Of a stretch of 39,835 bases of DNA, positions 34,042 through 39,835 are shown one piece after another. The notes under the pieces are model-generated. The model saw only the letters and a list, made by a program, of their open reading frames with translations. It was not told the origin of the DNA and ran no database searches. Source of the DNA: an uncultured Clostridia bacterium (GTDB taxonomy: Bacteria; Bacillota; Clostridia; Christensenellales; Borkfalkiaceae). The translations under genes were made by a program, and so were the position numbers. The stretch's first letter is position 1. The number at the start of each line of letters is the position of its first letter. The stretch lies in the NCBI GenBank assembly GCA_944340905.1, contig CALVLT010000020.1:1-39835 (forward strand). The letters are read 5' to 3'.

Positions 34042-35382
34042 ATGGCAGGACAATTTGACTTTTTATGGAACACCATCCGCGAGCGGGCAAAACTGCTCGT
34101 CAACCCCATCTCGTACAGCACGTTCATTGAAAACCTCGTGCCCGTGGACGTGGTCAACAAAAAGATCGTCCTGCAGGCGGAGAGCGAGCTTGCCGCGCTC
34201 ACCATCACCAAAAACCACCTGGAAAAGCTGCGCGAGGCGGTCGTTTCGGCGGACGTGGGGCTTACGGGCGTCATCATCGTGGTGGAGGGCAGCGAGGAGT
34301 ACTCCCTGCGCGAGCCCCCCGACGTCACGGAGGAGAACACCGTCGTGCTCGATCCGCGCTATACCTTCGATTCCTTTGTGGTCGGCTCCTCCAATAAATT
34401 TGTGTTTGCGGCGGCGAAGTCGGTTGCGGAAAACCCCGGCGAAAACTTCAACCCCCTGTACATTTACGGCGGAACGGGGTTGGGCAAGACGCACCTGATG
34501 CAGGCGATCGCCAACGACATCTCCCAGAAGAAGCCCTCTCTGAAAGTCATCTACACGACGAGCGAAAAGTTTCTGAACGAATATGTGGACAGCATGTACG
34601 CCAAGAAGGGCGCCGCACGGGAGGGCGAGACGCGCTTTCGCAACCGCTACCGCAACGTGGACGTGCTGCTCATCGACGACATTCAGTTCTGGGCGGGCAA
34701 GTACGGCGTGCAGGAGGCGTTCTTCCACGCCTTCAACGAACTGTTCTCCCAGCACAAGCAGATCGTCATCTCCTCCGACTGCCCCGCCAAGGAGCTGACC
34801 ACCCTCGAGGAGCGCCTGAGGACGCGCTTTGAAGGCGGGCTCATCGCGGACATCCAGCCGCCCGACGTCGAGACAAAGATCGCCATCTTAAAGCGCAAGG
34901 CACTTGAGAAAAAATACGTCGTGCCCGACGAGGTGCTTGCCTTCCTCGTCAAAAATTCGGACAACAACGTGCGAACCCTCGAGGGCAGGCTGAACACGGT
35001 CATCTTTGCGAGCAAGCTGCATGAAGAACCCATCTCCTTAAAGCTCGCCGCCGCCGCGCTGCAGGAGGCGATCGGCACGGACGAGCAGGAGGAGGTCACG
35101 CCCGAGGCGATCATCCGCGCGACGTGCAGCTATTTCAACACCACCAGGGAGGACCTGCTCGGCAAGAACAAGCGGCAGGAGATCGTGCGGGCGCGGCAGG
35201 TATGCACCTATCTGATGTGCGACATGCTTGCCCTCCCCCTCGTCACCGTCGGCAAGCTCATGGGCGGGAGAGACCACTCCACCGTCATCTATGCGCGCGA
35301 CAAGATCGCAGAGCTGATGCGCGTGAACGACAAGGTGGCAAAGGACGTGAACGACGTCAAGAGCGCCGTGCTCAAGCAGTAA
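34042..35382 (+). CDS. dnaA: Chromosomal replication initiator protein DnaA
   Basis: A 446-residue AAA+ initiator. Domain I starts FDFLWNTIRERAKLLVNPISYSTFI; domain III has NPLYIYGGTGLGKTHLMQAI (Walker A), VLLIDDIQFWAGK (Walker B) and the arginine finger LRTRFEGGLIADIQPPD; domain IV has the box-recognition motif MGGRDHSTVIYA. The linker domain II is short. GAGGG lies 5 bases before the ATG; the longer frame starting at 33820 reads through repeats and is rejected. It is followed by hairpins and mnmG, not by dnaN. Confidence 0.97.
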   Translation: MAGQFDFLWNTIRERAKLLVNPISYSTFIENLVPVDVVNKKIVLQAESELAALTITKNHLEKLREAVVSADVGLTGVIIVVEGSEEYSLREPPDVTEENTVVLDPRYTFDSFVVGSSNKFVFAAAKSVAENPGENFNPLYIYGGTGLGKTHLMQAIANDISQKKPSLKVIYTTSEKFLNEYVDSMYAKKGAAREGETRFRNRYRNVDVLLIDDIQFWAGKYGVQEAFFHAFNELFSQHKQIVISSDCPAKELTTLEERLRTRFEGGLIADIQPPDVETKIAILKRKALEKKYVVPDEVLAFLVKNSDNNVRTLEGRLNTVIFASKLHEEPISLKLAAAALQEAIGTDEQEEVTPEAIIRATCSYFNTTREDLLGKNKRQEIVRARQVCTYLMCDMLALPLVTVGKLMGGRDHSTVIYARDKIAELMRVNDKVAKDVNDVKSAVLKQ

Positions 35383-35390
35383 CGGGGACA

Positions 35391-35419
35391 CAAAAGGCAT
35401 AACGCAGCGACGCCTTTTG
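35391..35419 (+). repeat. Hairpin shared with composite element copy B
   Basis: CAAAAGGC (35391-35398) and its complement (35412-35419) enclose ATAACGCAGCGAC. The unit matches 19872-19900 in copy B apart from a single loop base, although it stands alone here, 8 bp past the dnaA stop. Confidence 0.75.
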
Positions 35420-35434
35420 CCATATCAATATAAC

Positions 35435-35456
35435 AAGCCCCGCAACGGGGCTTTCT
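35435..35456 (+). terminator. Terminator-like hairpin between dnaA and mnmG
   Basis: AAGCCCCG (35435-35442), loop CAA, CGGGGCTT (35446-35453), then TCTT. It ends only 9-12 bases before the mnmG ATG and would contain its only purine-rich ribosome-binding site (GGGG), so it may also affect mnmG translation. Confidence 0.7.
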
Positions 35457-35464
35457 TAAACGCC

Positions 35465-37330
35465 ATGAACACTTTTTCCGAAGGACAATATGACGCCGTG
35501 GTCATCGGCGCGGGACATGCGGGCTGCGAGGCCGCCATTGCACTGGCGCGCACGGGGCTGAAGACCGTCATGCTCACCCTCAATCCGGACAGCATCGGCT
35601 TTATGCCCTGCAACCCCTCCATCGGCGGCACCGCAAAGGGACATCTGGTGCGCGAGATCGACGCGCTCGGCGGGGAAATGGGCCTGATCGCCGACCTTTC
35701 CGCCCTGCAGTACCGCATGCTCAACGAGGGCAAGGGCGCGGCGGTGCAGTCCCTGCGCGCCCAGACGGACAAGAACAAATATCACACCGAGATGAAGCGC
35801 CTGCTTGAGCACACCGACAATCTGCGCATCGTGCAGGGTGAGGCGGCGGACATCCTGACAGAGGGGGACCATGTCCGAGGGGTGCTCACCTCCTACGGGG
35901 GCATGTTCGCCTGCCGCGCCGTCATCGTCGCCACGGGCGTGTACCTGAACGCGCGCACCATCACGGGGGAAGTGATCACCGAGAGCGGCCCCAACGGCTT
36001 TGCGCGGGCGACCATGCTGACCGACGCCCTCCTGCACCTTGGCTACCGTGTGCGCCGTTTCAAGACGGGCACCCCCGCCCGTTTAGACGGGCGCACCGTG
36101 GACCGCTCCGCCCTCACCGTGCAGCCCGGGGAGGAGGTGTACCCCTTCTCCTTCCTGAACGACGGCGTGCCGCCCGCGGACTGTCAGGAGGTCTGCTACC
36201 TCACCTATACCAATGCCGACACGCACCGCATCATCCTCGACAACCTCAGCCGCGCCCCCCTCTACAACGGCGCCATCTCCTCGACGGGGCCGCGCTACTG
36301 CCCCTCCATCGAGACGAAAGTGGTGCGATTTGCCGACAAGGAACGCCACCAGCTCTTTCTGGAACCCGAGGGCGCGGACACGACGGAAATTTACGTGCAG
36401 GGCATGTCCACCTCTCTGCCACACGACCTGCAGAAGGCAATGTACCGCACCGTGAAGGGGCTGGAGCACTGCGAGATCGTGCGCTACGCCTACGCCATCG
36501 AATACGACTGCATCGACACATTGGACGTGCTGCCCACCCTCGAGAGCAAGAAGGTGAAGGGTCTGTACACGGCGGGACAGATCAACGGCACGAGCGGCTA
36601 CGAGGAGGCAGCCGCACAGGGGCTGATGGCGGGGCTGAACGCATCGCTCGCGCTGCGCGGCATGCCTCCCCTCGTTCTGCGGCGCGACCAGGCGTATATC
36701 GGCGTGCTCATCGACGACCTTGTGACCAAGGGCACGGACGAGCCTTACCGCATGATGACCTCGCGCGCGGAATACCGCCTTGTCCTGCGGCAGGACAACG
36801 CCGACGAACGGCTGACCGAGATCGGATATGCCTGCGGCCTCGTCACCGAGGAGCGGTACCAGCGCTTTCTTGCACGCAGACGCCTGCGCGAGGCGACCGC
36901 CGCCGCGCTGGAGGAGCGCGCGGAACAAAAAAAAGCGGATGCGCTCGTGCAGCGCCATGGCCAGCCTCCCCTCTCGGCGGGCGTGACCTATGCCGACCTT
37001 GTGCGCCGCGGCATCCCCCTTGCCGAACTGTGTGAAACGTTCGGCATTTTGCAGGACGTTCCCGCCGACGTTCTTCTGTCCTGCGAGACGCAGGTGCGCT
37101 ACGCGGGGTATCTCAAGCGCAGCCGCGACGAGGCGGAGCGCCTGAAAAAGATGGAGGAAAGCCCCCTGCCCCCCGACCTCGACTATTCCGCCATCTCCGG
37201 CCTGCGGCTGGAGGCGCGCGAAAAGCTTGATCGCATCCGTCCCCTCAATCTGGGACAGGCGGAGCGCATCTCGGGCGTCTCCCCTGCCGACATTGCCGTA
37301 TTGATGGTCTACCTGAGCATGAAAAAATAA
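35465..37330 (+). CDS. mnmG: MnmG, tRNA uridine-5-carboxymethylaminomethyl modification enzyme
   Basis: A 621-residue FAD protein (GidA) that with MnmE modifies the wobble uridine of several tRNAs. The FAD fold is YDAVVIGAGHAGCEAAIALAR; FMPCNPSIGGTAKGHLVREIDALGG, ATGVYLNARTI, GTPARLDGRT, TSRAEYRLVLRQDNAD and the C-terminal LGQAERISGVSPADIAVLMVYL are typical. The start at 35465 follows homology; a TTG at 35417 would read through the terminator hairpin. Normally next to mnmE; here directly after dnaA. Confidence 0.96.
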   Translation: MNTFSEGQYDAVVIGAGHAGCEAAIALARTGLKTVMLTLNPDSIGFMPCNPSIGGTAKGHLVREIDALGGEMGLIADLSALQYRMLNEGKGAAVQSLRAQTDKNKYHTEMKRLLEHTDNLRIVQGEAADILTEGDHVRGVLTSYGGMFACRAVIVATGVYLNARTITGEVITESGPNGFARATMLTDALLHLGYRVRRFKTGTPARLDGRTVDRSALTVQPGEEVYPFSFLNDGVPPADCQEVCYLTYTNADTHRIILDNLSRAPLYNGAISSTGPRYCPSIETKVVRFADKERHQLFLEPEGADTTEIYVQGMSTSLPHDLQKAMYRTVKGLEHCEIVRYAYAIEYDCIDTLDVLPTLESKKVKGLYTAGQINGTSGYEEAAAQGLMAGLNASLALRGMPPLVLRRDQAYIGVLIDDLVTKGTDEPYRMMTSRAEYRLVLRQDNADERLTEIGYACGLVTEERYQRFLARRRLREATAAALEERAEQKKADALVQRHGQPPLSAGVTYADLVRRGIPLAELCETFGILQDVPADVLLSCETQVRYAGYLKRSRDEAERLKKMEESPLPPDLDYSAISGLRLEAREKLDRIRPLNLGQAERISGVSPADIAVLMVYLSMKK

Positions 37331-37337
37331 CATTTTT

Positions 37338-37370
37338 CGCCCCGCCTGTACTTTCAGCACAGGCGGGGCG
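37338..37370 (+). terminator. Hairpin after mnmG
   Basis: A perfect 12-bp stem CGCCCCGCCTGT (37338-37349) and complement (37359-37370) with a 9-base loop, 8 bp after the stop. The T tract is weak (AATGGTATTT). Confidence 0.7.
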
Positions 37371-37415
37371 AATGGTATTTAGCCAAAATATTCAAAAAAA
37401 TTTTTCTGCAAACAC

Positions 37416-37444
37416 TTGACAATCCCCATAGAGCGTGGTATCCT
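37416..37444 (+). promoter_or_regulatory. Promoter of the padR operon
   Basis: TTGACA (37416-37421), 17-bp spacer, TATCCT (37439-37444). An interrupted repeat AGTTC...GAACT follows at about 37450-37473 and could be an operator for the PadR protein. Confidence 0.8.
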
Positions 37445-37485
37445 GTAGTCAGTTCCTTGCATAACAATGAACTAAGGGGAAGTCT

Positions 37486-37821
37486 ATGGGAATTGACGCA
37501 CAACTCAACAAAGGCGTGCTCGAGGGGTGCGTTCTCAAACTGCTTGAAAGGGAGTTCCTGTTTTCGGGCGAGATCGTGGAGCGCATGCGCGCCAACGGTT
37601 TTGCGGACTTTTCCGAAGGGACGCTCTACCCCATGCTGCTGCGGCTGGAAAAAGAGGGCTGTTTTGAGATCAAGCGCGTGCCCAGCCCCAACAGCCCGCC
37701 CAAGAAGTACTACAAACTCTCCGCCGCGGGCAGAAAGCGGCTGGAGATCTTTACCAGACAATGGCGCGCCCTTGCGCAGTGCATCGGCAATCTTTTTTCC
37801 GGGGAGGACGGAAATGCGTGA
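37486..37821 (+). CDS. PadR family transcriptional regulator
   Basis: A 111-residue winged-helix protein. LNKGVLEGCVLKLLEREFLFSGEIVERMRANGFADFSEGTLYPMLLRLEKEGCFE and the wing KKYYKLSAAGRKRLE are the PadR signatures; a short C-terminal helix would mediate dimers. AGGGGA lies 5 bases before the ATG. Its stop overlaps the next gene by 8 bp, the usual coupling of PadR with a small membrane-associated partner. Autorepression is expected from the family; no ligand is evident. Confidence 0.92.
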   Translation: MGIDAQLNKGVLEGCVLKLLEREFLFSGEIVERMRANGFADFSEGTLYPMLLRLEKEGCFEIKRVPSPNSPPKKYYKLSAAGRKRLEIFTRQWRALAQCIGNLFSGEDGNA

Positions 37822-39622
37822 TAAAAATACCTATCTGCTCAACAAAGAAAATCAGGCGCTCTACGCCGGCCTCAAGGGCGAATACAAGATCTACGCATGG
37901 CAGCTGCTGAATGCGCTTTTTGTACGTTGCAAGCCGCAGAGCGCGATCAACGCCTCCCTTTCGGACATTTTTTCCATGCTTTCGGAAGCGCAGGCCGCGG
38001 GGCAGCCCTTCTCGCAGATCATACCCGAGCCCCGCACCAGCATCCGCGAAACGGTGCTCTGTTTTCCCCAAAGGAAGATGCGCCGGCGCACGGTCGTTGC
38101 CCTCATCGCGGCGGCAGCCCTGCTCCTGATCGCAGCCGTTCTTGCGGCGGCGCTTACACCCATCCACCTTGCGCAGCCCGTTGTGACGTTCGATGCGGAA
38201 CACCTGCAGCTCTCGTGGCAGTCCGTCCCCCATGCGCAGGGATACGAGGTGTACGCCGACGACGAACTTCTGGGCAACACGCAGGAGACGCAGTTTCCCC
38301 TGCCCGTGGAGTATGCTCAACGGCAGACCATCTACTTTTCCGTGACCGCAACGGGAGAAGGCCGCTGGCGCGACGCAGCAGGAACGCACTTTTACAAAAG
38401 GGAACTGCCCGATGCCCGGCTCGACGCCGACGATCTGTTCGCCGCATCGTCCGTCGCACAGATCACCTATCCCTCCGGCGTCTACGAGCGCATCGAACGC
38501 ACCCTGTATTTTTCCTATAACGTCTGCGTTAGAGTCGAAGGCGACGTGCTCTCCCTGGCGGAAGCGGGCCAGTCCTCCATGGAACTTGACAAGATCTGCG
38601 TGCTGAAGGCAGACACGCCCTACACCCTCTCGCTCATGCCGCAGGCCGACCGATACGAAGACGTTGTCACGGCGTCCATCCGCCTGGTCGATCCGCTCAC
38701 CTTCGCAGCGTCCGAAAACCCTGTCCTTCCGGCCGGGAATACTCTGTTTTGCGCCTCTGCGCGGGACGATGAGGGCAGCGCCGCATGGTCCACCGCGCAG
38801 TCTGCCGAAAACTTCGCGTTTTCCTATCACACCGAATTCCCGCACTCACAGCCCGAGGCGCAGGCTCCCACCTTCTGCATGAGCATCACGAATCCGGAGC
38901 AAACGCCCAACGCATTCTGGGTCGCCCACAATCAGAGCGGCGCAAACGCCCCCTTTGTGCCGCAGGGGCAGGCGATCCCCCTGACGCCGGGAGAAAAGGG
39001 CACCGCAACGCTCCCCGCAGGATGGACCTCCTTCTCTGTCCGCATTCCGGAAGACGCCGACACCCGCCATGACGCCTTCTTTGCCGTCACCATACCCTTT
39101 GATCCAAGCTCTCCGGAGCCCGTCTTCTATATGAGTACCGGCAATATAGAGAAAGGAAACCATTTCCTTCCGGCGCACTATTGGACTTCCCCGTTCTCAC
39201 GGCCCACTTATACCTCCCGCATGTGCTCCTACCGGCTGGGCAGCGGCGAGATCTATCTGTTCACCCTCTATTTGCCTGCGGCAACCGAGGCAACCTATGA
39301 AATATTCTATCCGCAGAACATCCCTGCTCTGACCGAAGAGGACTTGCAGGCGGGAACGATCACCCTTTCCCCTGGCCTCAATTATATCTATTGGGATATA
39401 TCTTCGCCTTCGGGCAGTCTTGTCATACGCATGCGGGACTCCATAACGGACCAGACGATCCGCTCGTGGTACGTCTTTCAAAATGTCCAAAAATTTGATT
39501 TTGAAAGCGCTCTCTACACATATGATCACACCGTTCCGCCCTATGACGGCGTCTACTTCTACAATCCCTACGATGAGCCGATCACGCTCACGCTGACGGC
39601 ATATTATCCGCAGATGAACTGA
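37814..39622 (+). CDS. Membrane protein with DUF1048-like N-terminus and large external region
   Basis: A 602-residue protein. The start at 37814 (GGGGAGG 7 bases upstream) is chosen over a longer frame that runs through padR. Residues 1-85 are helical (QALYAGLKGEYKIYAWQLLNAL, LSDIFSMLSEAQAAGQPFSQII) and resemble the short DUF1048/DUF1700-type partners commonly encoded after PadR. One membrane helix spans about 92-114. Residues 120-205 look like a fibronectin-III fold (LSWQSVPHAQGYEVYADDELL); the remaining 400 residues are beta-rich, aromatic-rich and unrecognised. Transmembrane topology puts the beta-rich part outside. A terminator follows. Function unknown; surface sensing linked to PadR is a guess. 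Confidence 0.82.
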   Translation: MRDKNTYLLNKENQALYAGLKGEYKIYAWQLLNALFVRCKPQSAINASLSDIFSMLSEAQAAGQPFSQIIPEPRTSIRETVLCFPQRKMRRRTVVALIAAAALLLIAAVLAAALTPIHLAQPVVTFDAEHLQLSWQSVPHAQGYEVYADDELLGNTQETQFPLPVEYAQRQTIYFSVTATGEGRWRDAAGTHFYKRELPDARLDADDLFAASSVAQITYPSGVYERIERTLYFSYNVCVRVEGDVLSLAEAGQSSMELDKICVLKADTPYTLSLMPQADRYEDVVTASIRLVDPLTFAASENPVLPAGNTLFCASARDDEGSAAWSTAQSAENFAFSYHTEFPHSQPEAQAPTFCMSITNPEQTPNAFWVAHNQSGANAPFVPQGQAIPLTPGEKGTATLPAGWTSFSVRIPEDADTRHDAFFAVTIPFDPSSPEPVFYMSTGNIEKGNHFLPAHYWTSPFSRPTYTSRMCSYRLGSGEIYLFTLYLPAATEATYEIFYPQNIPALTEEDLQAGTITLSPGLNYIYWDISSPSGSLVIRMRDSITDQTIRSWYVFQNVQKFDFESALYTYDHTVPPYDGVYFYNPYDEPITLTLTAYYPQMN

Positions 39623-39632
39623 ACAACATGAT

Positions 39633-39673
39633 AAGCCCCGCGTGCGCAGTTGCGCACGCGGGGCTTGTTTTTT
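39633..39673 (+). terminator. Terminator of the padR operon
   Basis: A perfect 16-bp stem AAGCCCCGCGTGCGCA (39633-39648) and complement (39651-39666), followed by GTTTTTTATT. Confidence 0.92.
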
Positions 39674-39757
39674 ATTACGTCTGCGTTTTTTCAGACAAAA
39701 TGCCGCCTTCTTATCCGGAAAAACTTTTGCATAAAGAGCACCCATCCCCCCCTGCAT

Positions 39758-39781
39758 CCCCCCTTCCCGTGGGAAGGGGGG
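39758..39781. repeat. C/G-run palindrome at the window end
   Basis: CCCCCCTTCCC (39758-39768), GT, GGGAAGGGGGG (39771-39781), preceded by another CCCCCCC run. It is similar to the C/G-run units elsewhere. No gene is visible from 39674 to 39835. Confidence 0.7.
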
Positions 39782-39835
39782 ACAAAGATTTTTCGCAAGG
39801 GAATATTTAACCGCAGCCGCGGCGGCGTTTTCCTT

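Overview
The window looks like chromosomal DNA of a GC-rich member of the Clostridia (Bacillota). Supporting signs are the Firmicutes-like order comM-dprA-topA-trmFO-hslV-hslU (compare smf-topA-gid-codV-clpQ-clpY of Bacillus subtilis), strong GGAGG ribosome-binding sites, sigma-A type promoters with 17-bp spacers, an RNase P RNA with the P4 and 3' signatures of ancestral-type molecules, and a BclA-like collagen protein of the kind found on spore surfaces. Species cannot be named from the sequence alone; a gut-type Clostridia or Christensenellales relative is a guess.

Layout. Bases 1-2600: tRNA-Arg(CCU), a collagen-like surface protein on the minus strand, and divergently from it a GT2/TPR glycosyltransferase. 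Bases 2600-5260: tRNA-Pro(CGG) with a duplicated 3' end, then rpsB-tsf and a small Cys-rich protein (all minus). Bases 5400-5770: two convergent short transcription units with near-consensus promoters and overlapping 3' ends, one encoding a 34-residue hydrophobic/basic peptide; this resembles a type I toxin-antitoxin locus. Bases 5858-6461: rnpB (minus) with a perfect 55-bp duplication of its 3' end. Bases 6483-12585: plus-strand pyk, a ferritin, and a marR-ABC-ABC operon encoding a heterodimeric exporter with one degenerate ATP site. Bases 12695-15678: minus-strand operon of ECF sigma factor, membrane anti-sigma-like protein and VWA lipoprotein. Bases 16181-17759: hisS-trxA.

Bases 18374-28961: a long minus-strand cluster running membrane protein (PMT-like) - comM - dprA - topA - trmFO - hslV - hslU, with 4-bp overlaps or short gaps except for a 460-bp repeat-filled gap before hslU. 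Then rplS alone, and a recF-PHP-vanW operon with 4-bp overlaps. The strand switches at about 33.4-34.0 kb: recF points left, dnaA and mnmG point right, with dnaN absent between dnaA and recF. The right end holds a padR regulator overlapping a gene for a one-pass membrane protein with a large external region.

The intergenic regions carry most of the unexplained structure. Three copies of a roughly 300-bp multi-hairpin element (18070-18371 minus, 19702-20033 plus, 33398-33690 plus) differ by compensatory changes on both sides of their stems, which argues for selection on structure. Two of the copies bracket hslU as inverted repeats. Shorter repeat families (GTCATTC...GAATCC...CTTAGGGG units and several palindromic C/G-rich units) fill the other gaps. 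No integrase, transposase or CRISPR array is present.
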